Shown: in pieces, positions 1 to 9,839 of the stretch
Numbering within the stretch: position 1 is the stretch's first letter
Layout: every line of letters begins with the position of its first letter
DNA from: Hydractinia symbiolongicarpus
Lineage: Eukaryota; Cnidaria; Hydrozoa; Anthoathecata; Hydractiniidae
Assembly (NCBI RefSeq): GCF_029227915.1
Contig: NC_079877.1
Span: forward strand, 26,377,851-26,437,850
Length of the DNA: 60,000 bases
Direction: 5' to 3'
Notes under the pieces: model-generated
What the model was told of the DNA's origin: nothing
Database searches by the model: none
The model's input: only the letters and a program-made list of their open reading frames with translations
Made by a program: the position numbers and the translations under genes

Positions 1-2509
1 TCCTAAGGTTATTAAAAAAGTTGCACCATTATTTAATGGGTTATAGATGACAACAATTATCTTAATTATGTATATAAAAAATGTGCTGATGCCATGGAAA
101 TACACAAAAACGTCAATGTCTTTTTTAAGTGGGGTGTAATTAAAAAAAAAATGATGAAAACAAGTTTTTTTTGAGTATCTATCAATTCTTTTTAATTTTG
201 CATTGATAAGTAAATTTTCACAAGTCTCATCTTGCAAACATTAGAAACGAAAATTTTCGGACGGAAAAACTTTTAGTTTTTTGCCCAAAAATTCTCGTTT
301 TTCCAATTTTTTAAAAAAGGACCAGTGCATAGAAATAATATATTATTTTCGTTATTTTCACATTTGGTCTATAAAGTTAGATTCTGAAGACCCTTTTTAG
401 ATCTTGATTGAATATATGTACACTTAAAATGCTTCTAAACTTCTTTTTGTGTCATTTTCTGTAATCATTACTTTTGAAATCTAGTTAAAATTCGTTCAAA
501 AGTCTTACCCACACATTTTTTGACTTTATAAATCTTGTCCAAAAATTTTTTTTCACTGAAATAAAAAATATTATCCGAAAGTTTTTCCATCGAAGTTTTT
601 CCGTTGAAACAATTTCCGACGAAAATTTTAATTCTTAATGTACCTTGAGAATGCTAATTGTTTTTTGCAAAACACATCACACGATATAAACCTGGGGAAA
701 TATAAAAACTTTAAAAAATTTTCAATTTGAAATAAATATTCTCAATATATAATCATTGCGTTGGTATTTTAACAAAAGAAAACAATGGTATGGATTAAAA
801 TTAGAAGGAAATAGGACTTTAATTTCTAAGCACAATTGATACATTTGTAAAAACAACCCATCTTTAATAAAAAGTGCATACTCCTTTTATATTATATATT
901 ATTTACTTTCTTTAATATCAAACCTGCAATGTTTACCATACTAATATAACAGTAGACATTTAATAAATCTAACTACAATTTATAAACTCTTTTATAATTT
1001 CACGATCGATGATAAAAAACGTCTAAATCACAGACAAAACCAAACTTTTAAACCTCAATATTTACAGATGGTGAAGATCATTTCATGTGTGTGTAAGAAA
1101 AGATTGAAGTTTATAGTTTATTCTAAACACATTATTACAAAAAAACTGGTTCAAATAATTGTTTCGTAGTATAGACACATTTAAACTTTGCATTATTTTA
1201 TTGACCCTTAAAAGTTAATAAAAGTTTTCTGCAAAATCTCAAGCCTCAATCATAAACTTTATGCAACGAAGTGTAACAATATGACACAAAACTGATTGTT
1301 CATAAAACTCGTTCATATTGTGGCAATCATACTATCTTGTTATTTTCTTTACCATGGCAAAAAAAGAACTAAGCAAGATTTTAAAGGCCATTTTACTGGC
1401 CAATTTTTACTGGGCTTTTTTCTCTGCTACCATAAATACTGATTATGACGGGAAGCAGCAGAAACAAGCTAACATGAACAAAGCTACGTGAATAAAAAAT
1501 AAAAAGCAGTAAACAGTCTTTTTATTCTGAGTTTAAAATTTAAATTAAAGATAATATTGTTTACAAAATCTGGTTACGTTTTTTCGCCATGTTCTACCAT
1601 TACGTCATTGTTGTAATGAAAAATATACTACATAATATACATGGGTTCCTGAAGATAATTCAACTTAATTTGTATTTTACCAAATAACATTTTATTATAT
1701 ACAGTAATACTTATAATTTATATATAAAACAAACTTTGATTTCTAAAGGGCAATTATAAGCAATACGTTTTGTACAAGACAAGGAAATTAACCCCCTTCC
1801 CCTCAAAAAAATAAAAATTTCAGAAAACTAAGTTTGAAAAATTTAGTAAGTCCTAATATTCACAACAATTAAATTTTATGAAAAACTACATTTTCTTCAA
1901 TTTATGTGCACCATTATTTATTGCTTTCTAAGTAAGAGACATAAAATAAAGACTGCTAAAGTTCGAATTTCCATATGTTTGATAACAGCGCTTGGTCAGA
2001 AAAAAACCATTAGCGCATCTATAATTAAAATGGTAAAAATAAATAGAAGCACTTTTATTACTACTGTTGTTTTTCAAGTTTTCCCCTTAAGTCAACTAAA
2101 AAAAAAAATTTTTCTCTTTTTTTTTAAACAAATAATTTTTGTGGGAGTTAAATTTCACGAAACTCCAGAAACTCTCTTTTTAGTCAACAGATTAAAAAAG
2201 CTTTATTCTCCCCACAAATTTAAAGTTTACTGAATATTATTAAATGACTCTTATATATTTAAGAAAACACTAGAGAGAGAAATTTTCAATGTTTCCAGCA
2301 GATAGGGTCAGGTGAAAGATTAGCAGATTAAAAAAGTAAAAAACATTAGGTAGCTAGCATCATTACACATCACATTATGACCAAAACATGTATATAAAAT
2401 GATACAAACCATAAACAAAGGCCAATTGCTGCTCTCAAAAAGGGAAAAAATCTCCATATGTTTACTAGTGTCTTCTTTTATTGATACATGTAGCTCATGC
2501 CTTGAGTAA
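1..2509. other. AT-rich gene-free stretch
   Basis: I see no convincing gene here. The open frame near 1904-2233 is short, lysine and phenylalanine rich, and has no family signature; it looks like chance in AT-rich DNA. The stretch contains one foldback element (separate entry) and is otherwise low-complexity A/T sequence. Part of it could be distal 3' flank of the neighbouring minus-strand gene. Confidence 0.6.
238..641. repeat. Foldback/MITE-like element with degenerate inverted ends
   Basis: The left end reads ACATTAGAAACGAAAATTTT and continues into CGGACGGAAAAAC. The right end, on the opposite strand, reads ACATTAAGAATTAAAATTTT and then CGTCGG. These are diverged inverted repeats about 400 bp apart. 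The same words occur as a tight inverted pair at 37472-37540, so this is a dispersed family. No coding capacity. No clear target duplication is visible, so the exact limits are approximate. Confidence 0.55.
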
Positions 2510-3838
2510 TTATTTATCATTTTTCTTTTCCATATCATTACTAAAATTAAAAGATTTATTATCAACTGCATTTTTAGCTTCTTTGATTTCATCTTCGTCT
2601 ACAATGTGCCATGATGCTTCAATATCTTCTGTCACTGAAATATCTCTTTCAACAACATTCCAAGTTGATAGGCTAACAACATCCAAGTCTTCATTACTGA
2701 CATGTTTTGCTACTTTCATAGTGTCTAAATTGACAGAGGCAACAACTTTATAAAACCCATTCGAATCCTTTTTATCAGTCATTGAGCAAAGCAAAACATC
2801 TTTAATTTCATCGAAACCAAAATGACTATCTTTGGAAGCTTTATACATCTTTTGTGGAATACGTTTAATTCCCTTCTTTTTCATCAACTTAAAACATTTG
2901 CTAAGTTTCATAACAGTTAAATGGGGAGTGAATTTCTCATTGGCAGGATAATGTACCTTCAATTCCTTAAATGAATTTTTAAAAACATCCACCAGTTTTT
3001 CTATAAACTTAACTGTGTTATTATGCTTTAATTTTACAAAAACAACTTGTCCACGAAAATCACCCAACCCTTCAAACTCTAAGGTTCTCTCAGTGTACTC
3101 CTTTACAATTTCAGAAACCTTTTGGGTAGCAAGGTGTAAAGCATTGATTGCATTTTCTATTTCAAGCAGGTCATTTAAACTCAAAACGTTTAAAGTAACA
3201 TGCAATGTAGATACATTCACAAAGCTGTGTACAAAATCTGCATTAATACTTTTAATAGTTTCCTGTAAAGCAGAAAGTTTTTCATGAATTTCCTGATTAT
3301 ATATTCGTATAGCAAGAAAATAATTAGGTAATCTCTTCTTTTCATCATTTCCTTTATCTTTCCCATTTTTTTTCTTGTTTTGCTTTATTGATTTATCACC
3401 ATTGGTACTTTCACCTGCTTCAAAAAGCTTTGAGATGTGAAAACTCTCATCATCGTCAACAAAATTAACCTGAGCACTATCTTTAACTGTAGATGAAACT
3501 GTATCCATGTTGTATACCTTTTTAACAGGAGCTAAGAAGTTAGTTACATCGATTTTTCGCTTCTTGCAGTGGTCTAATGTATTACTGGAAACATTGGTTG
3601 GTACATTATTCTCAACAGTACAAGAAGCAAGTTCTTTTACAATAACATTACTTACATTTGGTTTATAAATTGACGAATTCAACGAAGTTCTACATACGTC
3701 AGTAAAAAATTCTGATTTTTGATGTAAACTTTCCACCGTTGTAAGTTGAGAATCTTTCACTGCTTGTAGTAATGACTTAGAACCTTCAGTTGTCATACAC
3801 AGTTTTCGTCTTACTTCGCGAGAATTTGCAGAAAACAT
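2510..3838 (-). CDS. AKAP7-like 2H phosphoesterase-domain protein
   Basis: A single open frame of 442 residues. Residues about 170-375 match the AKAP7 nuclear-localisation/LigT-like (2H phosphoesterase) domain, beginning with RLPNYFLAIRI. Both 2H signatures are intact: H213-V-T215 in LHVTLNVL and H306-L-T308 in PHLTVMKL. In this family the two histidines act in 2',5'- or cyclic-phosphodiester chemistry; AKAP7 itself also anchors protein kinase A. The N-terminal 165 residues are low-complexity with basic patches (KKRKID near 92, lysine run 153-169), compatible with nuclear localisation. The acidic C-terminal tail could hold an amphipathic kinase-anchoring helix, but I cannot show one. No intron is visible, unusual beside the spliced neighbours; a retrocopy is possible. 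The start is the first Met of the frame, about 45 bp from the left end of the adjacent Ginger element. Confidence 0.82.
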   Translation of the reverse strand: MFSANSREVRRKLCMTTEGSKSLLQAVKDSQLTTVESLHQKSEFFTDVCRTSLNSSIYKPNVSNVIVKELASCTVENNVPTNVSSNTLDHCKKRKIDVTNFLAPVKKVYNMDTVSSTVKDSAQVNFVDDDESFHISKLFEAGESTNGDKSIKQNKKKNGKDKGNDEKKRLPNYFLAIRIYNQEIHEKLSALQETIKSINADFVHSFVNVSTLHVTLNVLSLNDLLEIENAINALHLATQKVSEIVKEYTERTLEFEGLGDFRGQVVFVKLKHNNTVKFIEKLVDVFKNSFKELKVHYPANEKFTPHLTVMKLSKCFKLMKKKGIKRIPQKMYKASKDSHFGFDEIKDVLLCSMTDKKDSNGFYKVVASVNLDTMKVAKHVSNEDLDVVSLSTWNVVERDISVTEDIEASWHIVDEDEIKEAKNAVDNKSFNFSNDMEKKNDK

Positions 3839-3884
3839 TTCCTACTTTACCAACATTTTCACTCTTCTTTTGAACTAGTTGTTT

Positions 3885-3922
3885 TGTTCCACCCAAAGTA
3901 GGGCGGCTGCCCAAAGTCGGGT
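3885..3922 (+). repeat. Left terminal inverted repeat of the Ginger-like element
   Basis: Starts TGTTCCACCCAAAGTAGGGC and includes a second internal word CCCAAAGTCGGG. Preceded by GTTT. Further related words (CCCAAGTAGGGC near 3950, CCCAAAGTAGGGC near 4210) suggest subterminal repeats, possible transposase binding sites. Confidence 0.72.
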
Positions 3923-4266
3923 ATTTTCAAATCATAACCCAAGTAGGGCAAAACTATGCAAAGTAAAACACATTCTTTTATCCGTATCTTTCCTCCAAGG
4001 TTGAAACTGCATTCCTTGCGTCTAAACTAACTTTATTAAACTACTTTACTATTTTTATGCCTTAATTTAACGAAAATTCGCTCTTATGAACACATAGTTA
4101 ACCAAAATTTAAACTTTTAATCTACAACTGTATTTCAGCAAAAGCATGCCCAGAATAGAGTGGCATTGTAATATTGACGATTTTTGACTAACTTTGGGCA
4201 GAAAAACCACCCAAAGTAGGGCATTTTAATATTGACGATTTTTGACCGACTTTGTAGGTTACACAA

Positions 4267-4847
4267 TGTAGGCTGTAAGCTTGTACAATTTGTACAATGC
4301 TGACTGATTGGATTTGATCTTTTTTAAAATGGTTTCTATTATTCTTTTTGTATTATATTAAAATATATGATAATATGTAGGTACTTAATAAATATAAACG
4401 TGTCTTACCCATAGCTATATAAATATAATACGAATAGTATTGATGAAGGCTTGTTAGCTGAAATATATTTTGTCCTAATACATTTGTTTTTTCTTTCTTT
4501 TATATTTTATACACATCACATGCATTGGCTTATACATTTATATATAATACGAATATATATATAAAATATATGTACACGAAAGTAAAAAATATACCTATAG
4601 TACAAACTGCATTATAAAATGGATTTTGGTAAGACTAAAGTTGACAACAAAATGCTTGAAAGAAAAATGCTTAAAAAAGCCAAGAAAAAATACTTGAAAG
4701 AAGCTAAGAACAAAAATAAGAAAAAGTCAAAAATAGCATATTACCAAACATAACGCTGGTCAAAATAAATAACACAGGTACGTGTGATATGACTGCGTTT
4801 TACAACCGTAAACCGTTTTGAAATTAAAACAGAGTAAAAAACTTCAC
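4267..4847. other. Interior of the Ginger-like element without a recognised gene
   Basis: AT-rich sequence between the left TIR region and the last integrase exon. A plus-strand frame of 44 lysine-rich codons begins at 4619, but nothing supports it as a gene. Near 4275-4300 there is a small palindromic word TTGTACAATTTGTACAA. Confidence 0.5.
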
Positions 4848-5170
4848 TTGGATGTACAGTAACATGCTTACTCTTTTACTACCAAATGGTAATTCATCAG
4901 CAAAATTCTTCGATAAGAAGGAACCAATAAGTTCTACTGGTGCCGAGCTCTTTAAGCACTTGTCAAGTTGTAGAGCGAATTCTGGGTCTCTCTTTTCGAT
5001 GTTAGCAGCAACATGAAAAGCACCACCCGATTTCAGATTTAACAGGATATTGTGCTGCGAATCTGCTGATTTTTCCACAATTGTAGAAAGAACTCCGTCT
5101 TTAAGGGTTCTTTTAAGTAAATCAGTCCAATTTGTCTCTAACTCATTCTCTTCGTCAGATATTTCGTTCT
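4848..5170 (-). pseudogene. Ginger integrase gene, probable C-terminal exon
   Basis: On the minus strand an acceptor (tttacag) at 5171-5173 opens a frame beginning ENEISDEENELETNW and running about 107 codons to a GTGAAG donor-like site at 4845-4847. It lies downstream of the integrase core in the same orientation, so I read it as the last exon of that gene. The exon itself has no internal stop. No domain is recognised here; it contains LKSGGAFHVAANI and LPFGSKR. The gene as a whole is broken elsewhere, so this exon is probably not expressed as functional protein. Confidence 0.5.
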
Positions 5171-5373
5171 CTGTAAAAAAAGAAATTTAGGAAGAATAAT
5201 CGAAAGCAGAAATAAAAAATGCATATGATACATATGAGATATATACATAATACATACAAAAATACATATGATATATACCTGCAAAACTAGCCACGCAGGT
5301 ATCACAGAATCAATTACCACTAGGTTTTTCTTTTAATACAGTACACTTGTAATGGTTCCAAATAAGACATCTG

Positions 5374-5992
5374 TCACAGCCAATCCGACCAGTTGCATAT
5401 TCCTGTGTCATTTTCCCGGGTGCTGATCATTGTCTGAATTGTGTTATTGCCTTGTTCCACCGGGCCTTGTAATTGCGAATGACCTGGACTACCATTAATG
5501 AATTTCGCTTCTCCAGGCCATAACATAACTGTTGCTCGAATGATGTCGTTCACAAATTCAGTGCCGTTGTTCGACTGAATAATATTTGGCAAACCAAAAA
5601 CGCTAAGAAATTTAACTTTGAAATTTTTAGCCGTTTCCTTCGCAGATTTAGTTGTCAAAATAAGACTTCATCTGCATGTCTATTAGACCAATCTGAAAAA
5701 AAATATAAATTTTCACCACACGTTTTTTATCGTCTTAAACCGAAGTCATAATTCTCGAGGTAAAAAGGTATGCATGTCGTTTGTTAAATGCCGAAACAAA
5801 ACTATTTTTGTGTTTTTACGGAGAGTTATTTTTGTTTTGTTTAATTTTACAATCACTAACTTGTACTCGTTGTAGGAAGCCAGACGATATGATTGGCTTC
5901 AGAGCTGCTTTTTTTAATTGAACGCCTTTTGGGTACACATTGGTATGAAGTATATCACCGCTGATCTAGGTACATTTGTGTACATCTGGTTT
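5374..5992 (-). pseudogene. KRBA2/GIN-type integrase core, broken
   Basis: Two exon pieces on the minus strand. The first, about 5992-5870, ends KKAALKPIISSGFLQRVQ before a GT; the second starts at 5692 after ttttttcag with IGLIDMQ, so the splice joins conserved integrase sequence. The DDE-type core follows: first Asp in LIDMQ, the second acidic motif reads QSNNGTEF where the family has an Asp (D to N), and the Glu is in GPVEQGN. There is also a frameshift near 5660, after MKSYFDN, with loss of the segment usually found between the first and second motifs. Both defects argue that the enzyme is dead. KRBA2-type proteins are integrases shared by Ginger DNA transposons and gypsy-like elements; the TIRs and 4-bp duplication here favour Ginger. 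Confidence 0.72.
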
Positions 5993-6401
5993 ATCTAGGA
6001 AGATAATAATAGTTATACACCTCTGTCGATATTCCGCATTATTTAAAATTCCTACATTCCTAAATTATCCTCAAGCAGAACCAGTAATAAATGTAATAAA
6101 TAAATGAGCGTTGTTTTTCTTATGTTTATATAACCAATTTTAAGCAATAATAAGAAATTGCAAAAGCTTTTATAGAATACCACTAAAAGCAAATACGTGT
6201 TTCCGTACCTTTTTCCATGTCTTCAATTCAACTCTTGCACATGCACATTTTCAATGATGTTAAATTGAGATGCGATTGCAACTCTCTTATAAGCCCGTAA
6301 TGGAGAGTTACTATTCTAAAAAAATAAACAAATGGACATTTTTAGAAAACAGTAAATGCAGAACTATAGTTGATGTGTCTATTCTACATGTTTTATTTGA
6401 A
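5993..6401 (-). other. Ginger intron/exon remnant and first tandem-repeat unit
   Basis: Between the integrase core exons and the nested THAP element. A minus-strand patch near 6215-6302 could be a decayed exon but has an in-frame stop and no clear motif. Positions 6303-6401 match 9396-9491 beyond the nested element (separate entry). Confidence 0.4.
6303..6401 (+). repeat. Unit 1 of a ~115-bp tandem repeat split by the THAP element
   Basis: Starts GAGTTACTATTCTAAAA and ends near GTTTTATTTGAA. The second unit lies at 9396-9491 on the far side of the nested element. Without that element the two units would be adjacent tandem copies inside the Ginger-like element. Confidence 0.65.
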
Positions 6402-6523
6402 CATAGTCACAAGAAAAAAAGGTAGTCTAGCAACAAACAATAGGCCATTGTTCTATGTTTTTACGGCTGAACTATAGTGGCTCCCAAACCTCCGATCCTG
6501 CACAGAAGTTCAAAATGGCGCAT
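6402..6523 (+). repeat. Left TIR of the THAP element
   Basis: The outer 29 bp and inner ~28 bp match the right TIR closely; the ~65 bp between them is diverged, sharing only short words such as CATTGTT and GAACTAT. The inner edge, with CAAAATGGCG, in the right copy carries the start codon of the minus-strand gene, so TIR and gene 5' end overlap. Confidence 0.75.
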
Positions 6524-6596
6524 TTTTTGGGTGTTGTGTGTACTTAGTTTGGTGTTTTTATTTCGACTTTGGGTGTTTTTCGTACAAGATTTTACT

Positions 6597-7163
6597 ATGC
6601 CTGGTGAAAATTGTGCTATATATGGATGCTCTGTATCGAGGAGAAATAAAGACATCAGTATTTTCAAAGTTCCGTTGCCAAATAATGAAGTAAACAAAAA
6701 ATGGGGAAAGGAGCTCATCAATATCATCACGAAATATAGGGAGGTAGATGACGAGCTGAGACGTCGCATTTCCACGTTCAAATTGTTTATTTGTGAACGT
6801 CATTTCTCGGAGGATCAAATATGGGTTTACCCAACTCGAAAAAGTTTGAAAGAAGGAGAACTACCACATCTGAATCTTCCACAAAAATCTGGCAATATTT
6901 CGACCTTAGCCTCTCCACCTCGATCGAACACTTCGATACAAAAACGGTTTTGTCAAGATGATCTGGAAAATTATTTTGGTAGGCAGCGTGCCATTGGATC
7001 GCGACGTGACAACCCATCGGTGAGAGACGTTGGATATAATGATAATACCATAAAAGCACAATTTTCTGTAAGACCAAATGCTGGGAATGTACAAGGATGT
7101 GGTAGCAAATTCAACATAATAGATGACACCCCATTACCAAAAAGAAAAAAGTCTACACTTTGA
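6597..7163 (+). CDS. THAP-domain protein of the nested transposon
   Basis: 188 residues if translation begins at MPGENCAIYGC, where THAP proteins normally start; the open frame extends 40 codons further upstream into the TIR, which I regard as non-coding. The THAP zinc finger (C2CH, sequence-specific DNA binding) spans about residues 1-95: C6 and C11 at the start, the invariant Trp in KKWGKEL, then FICERHF supplying the last Cys and His. The usual AVPTIF box is replaced by GELPHLNLP. The rest is low-complexity with a basic end (KRKKS) and no catalytic domain. Likely role: binding the transposon ends together with the convergent partner. No stop or frameshift inside, so it may still be expressed. 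Confidence 0.78.
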   Translation: MPGENCAIYGCSVSRRNKDISIFKVPLPNNEVNKKWGKELINIITKYREVDDELRRRISTFKLFICERHFSEDQIWVYPTRKSLKEGELPHLNLPQKSGNISTLASPPRSNTSIQKRFCQDDLENYFGRQRAIGSRRDNPSVRDVGYNDNTIKAQFSVRPNAGNVQGCGSKFNIIDDTPLPKRKKSTL

Positions 7164-7683
7164 ATGAAGCACACAACAAAACGGCTATTTTTATAGCCAC
7201 ACATTTGAAAAAATGTTATTAATTGGCAATTTTATCTAGTTCTCTTTATATTGTGGGACTGGAGATGCTTTGTTCTATCATTGGATCACTTTAGGAGATG
7301 GTTATTGGATGAGTATGTATGTTTATTTTTTCTATGTCCCATCTATCTATTATTTTGTGAAAGCTATTAGCTATGGAAAAATTGCAATGTTGTCACTTTT
7401 TCAAAACGCGTCAGAATTACTCACGCATATATTTACAGGAAAATCAGAGGAATCCTGATATCTTAAATTGACCGTAAATGAAGTAACAGGATTTCTCACA
7501 CGGCACCTCTAAATCGTACTGTGAGGGATCCTGATTTTTGTCTGAAGTTCAACCAAAAAAAAAAAAAAAGGAATGAATTTTTATTGTGATTTTTAGCCAG
7601 GTGTAATGTTTTTTTATCACATGTGTGGCTATAAAAATAGCCATTGTGGCAGATTTTATAGTTCATGCCTGGAACTAGATGAA
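7164..7683. other. Spacer between the convergent THAP-element genes
   Basis: No gene. The word GCTATTTTTATAGCCACA near 7182-7201 recurs inverted as TGTGGCTATAAAAATAGCC near 7622-7643, a ~19-bp inverted repeat spanning the spacer. It could be a paired 3' end signal for the two convergent genes or an internal palindrome of the element. There is an A-run at about 7555-7569. Confidence 0.5.
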
Positions 7684-9262
7684 TCAGTGACCCATGTCTT
7701 TGCTGCTACTGGCTTTTTTAATTTCAGTTCTCAATGATCTTTTCTTTGCAAGTTTTTTAGCAGCCTTATGTTTTTCACGTATGTCTCTAGCATAGGAAAA
7801 GCTGCGAACTCTTGTAAACATAGTAAGCATGTGTTCCAGAAGATTCATACTGACTTCTTTACTGACTTGTGGATCAATGGTATAACAGACACTTTTGAAA
7901 TTGGAAAGTACAGAACAGTTTTTGAGCATATTTTTAACAAGGTCTTGACAATTTAGTGTTGTGCTGAAATTTGAAGTTTTCAACCGAAACATTTTTTCAC
8001 ATTCTCGAAAAAGTTCTTGTATTTGTTTGTTCACTCTCCACAAGCCACCACGGTCGCGTATATTGATCAATGTCTGTGAATCATCACAGTCAACTTTGCA
8101 TGCTTGTAGGATTGATACAGCCTGTTTGTTGAATTCACTTTGTTGAGACTTTTTCGAAAAACGGAATTTTGTATAAAGCTTGTGAACGATAAATCCAGCC
8201 ACATATTGCAGGCTTTTTTGTTTATTCTCCGAGATAGGTGTTACAGCTTCAGTTACAGAATCGACAACTTTATCATTACCCGAAAGATGAATTAAAACAT
8301 GATTTGCAAGTTCTGTTAGAATAATATTGCTCAAAGTAGTGTCCTCAAATTTTGATGGAAGCAAGTTATCTTTCAATAGACCATAAAAGTTTGCATAAAA
8401 ATCTTCTGCATCACCGTTATACTTTCCAATGATTGGCTTCAGTTTTTTCCAAAGTTTGACCGCATCATCATTAGAAACTTTGAAATCACGAAACACTTCC
8501 CTGGTTGATTTGGGTAAACATTGATCACCAAGGCATATCTCAGATAGATAGATAGATGTGCATATTTTACATGGCTAGCCTCACAAATATCGAGGGATAT
8601 ACCCTGTCTATTATTTCCAGGAGGGGCCATGGCGTAGATGGAGAGTCCTAGAGTATTTAATGCTCATTTTGAGCTACGCAGCCCCAATTAGAGCCCGCGC
8701 TCTACTAGACAACTCCCGGCAACATCCAACGGCCCACACAGTGTGCCATCTTCCCAATTTCCCTCACATGGCTTGGGTTAACCCGGGGCTATGGTAACAT
8801 TCACTCGCCCATGTTGAATCGCCGTCAAGAGGAATCGAACGCCGGTCTCCCGCACAGAGTACGAGAGCTATAACCACTAATCTACGGCGCCACAAATGTC
8901 TCACACATCTCAGCACTCTTCGTGATAAGTACTTTCAACTTCAAAGGGTGTAGCTTTTTCAAAATTTGTTCTTCTTTAGTAAGTTTTGGTAATGAAGGAC
9001 CAGCATTCGTCGATATTTCAGGAGTAACTTCAGTAGTGTGTTTGACATTGCGATGTCTAGTCAGGCCACGTTGTGATTTACAAATTTTATCACAATCCTG
9101 ACAAGGATACCCAACTTCTTCGTAAGCTTCCACTTCCGTTATCACAGCATCTAATTCCACATTAAAATCCACATCTTCATCAAGAAAACCGCCTTCAAGT
9201 AACTCAAATCAATCATCAAGATCTTCGCCTGCAAGGTAGTCTCCTCCTGCATGCGCCGCCAT
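7684..9262 (-). pseudogene. C2H2-finger, P-transposase-like protein, broken by a stop and a SINE
   Basis: The start codon at 9262 lies at the inner edge of the right TIR (MAAHAGGDYLAG). A TGA follows after 17 codons, near 9211-9209. The frame then continues through VDFNVELDAV, a C2H2 finger (CQDCDKICKSQRGLTRHRNVKH) and KLTKEEQILKKL to MCETFV, where a SINE interrupts at 8892. Beyond the SINE it resumes at EICLGDQCLP and runs to the stop at 7684. The C-terminal 270 residues contain SLQYVAGFIVHKL and DRGGLWRVNKQIQELFRECE, resembling the end of P-element/THAP9-type transposases. A lone finger fused to such a C-terminus, convergent with a separate THAP protein, is an odd arrangement. Not functional in this copy. 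Confidence 0.68.
8545..8892 (-). mobile_element. tRNA-derived SINE, full head, ATCT-repeat tail
   Basis: On the minus strand the head is tRNA-like: GGCGCCGTAGATTAGTGGTT with an A-box-like segment (TAGATTAGTGG) and a B box GCGTTCGATTCC about 50 bp downstream, as in RNA polymerase III promoters. A ~270-bp unique body follows and ends in short ATCT repeats. A second copy of the body lies at 31600-31877 in the same orientation without the tRNA head. It splits the minus-strand transposon gene, so it arrived after the THAP element. Confidence 0.8.
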
Positions 9263-9373
9263 TTTGAACTTCTGTGCAGGATGAGCGGGCCGTCCCAGGC
9301 TGATTGAGGATAGTTCGCGTAAACAATGCCGACGGTCCACGCAACTAGACTATCTTTTTTTCTTGTGACTATG
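9253..9373 (-). repeat. Right TIR of the THAP element
   Basis: Inverted copy of the left TIR; outer end at 9373, followed by ATTTGAA. The ATG of the minus-strand C2H2 gene (9262) lies at the inner edge. Confidence 0.75.
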
Positions 9374-9395
9374 ATTTGAAACAAAGCAAACTACG

Positions 9396-9491
9396 GAGTT
9401 ACTATTCTAAAAGAGATAATGAATGAGCATGTTTAGAGAACAGACAGTACAGAAATATAGTTAATGTGTTTATTCTGTATGTTTTATTTCA
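9396..9491 (+). repeat. Unit 2 of the ~115-bp tandem repeat split by the THAP element
   Basis: Begins GAGTTACTATTCTAAAAG and ends GTTTTATTTCAG; matches 6303-6401 with scattered differences. See the unit 1 entry. Confidence 0.65.
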
Positions 9492-9839
9492 GAGAGATGA
9501 GAGTTATCTTTGTAAGTAAACCAAACCAAAGCAGTACTCAGCTGTTTAAATAACTGGGAAATTAAACTTAAACGTGTTTAAATTTCGCGGGATTTTAGTT
9601 TTGCGAGAGAGCAAAACATTTTCTAATTAATTTTCTTTAGCGTAGTTTTAAATTTTCATACATTTTTGTGTTTAAAATAAAGAAATAATGCCCTTCAATT
9701 TCGTTTTGGTGATTCCTTTCCCTTCTTTATATTCTCGCAGATTCTTTCCGAAAAGGTTTTGAGGAATTCACTAAACACCATACATCCGCTTTTGCATCAT
9801 CATTAAGATTATATATGGAAATATTGGAAAAATATAAAC

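Larger units (their letters stand above)
6402..9373. mobile_element. Two-gene TIR transposon with THAP and C2H2 proteins (P-like?)
   Basis: The terminal inverted repeats are about 120 bp and imperfect. Both outer ends begin CATAGTCACAAGAAAAAAAG and continue RTAGTCTAG; both inner ends share CCTGCACAGAAGTTCAAAATGGCG. ATTTGAA lies directly outside each end (6395-6401 and 9374-9380), a 7-bp target duplication that may be an 8-bp one with a mutation. It carries two convergent genes: a plus-strand THAP protein and a minus-strand protein with one C2H2 finger and a P-transposase-like C-terminal region. THAP and the C-terminal motif suggest P-superfamily ancestry; family assignment is inference. It sits inside the Ginger-like element and is itself split by a SINE. 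Confidence 0.75.

Noticed and set aside
1904-2233. 109-codon frame as a gene
   Set aside because: Composition follows AT-rich background and there is no recognisable motif or splice context.
8820-8892. Functional tRNA gene
   Set aside because: It has A and B boxes but is fused to a SINE body with a second dispersed copy, so it is a SINE head, not a tRNA gene.
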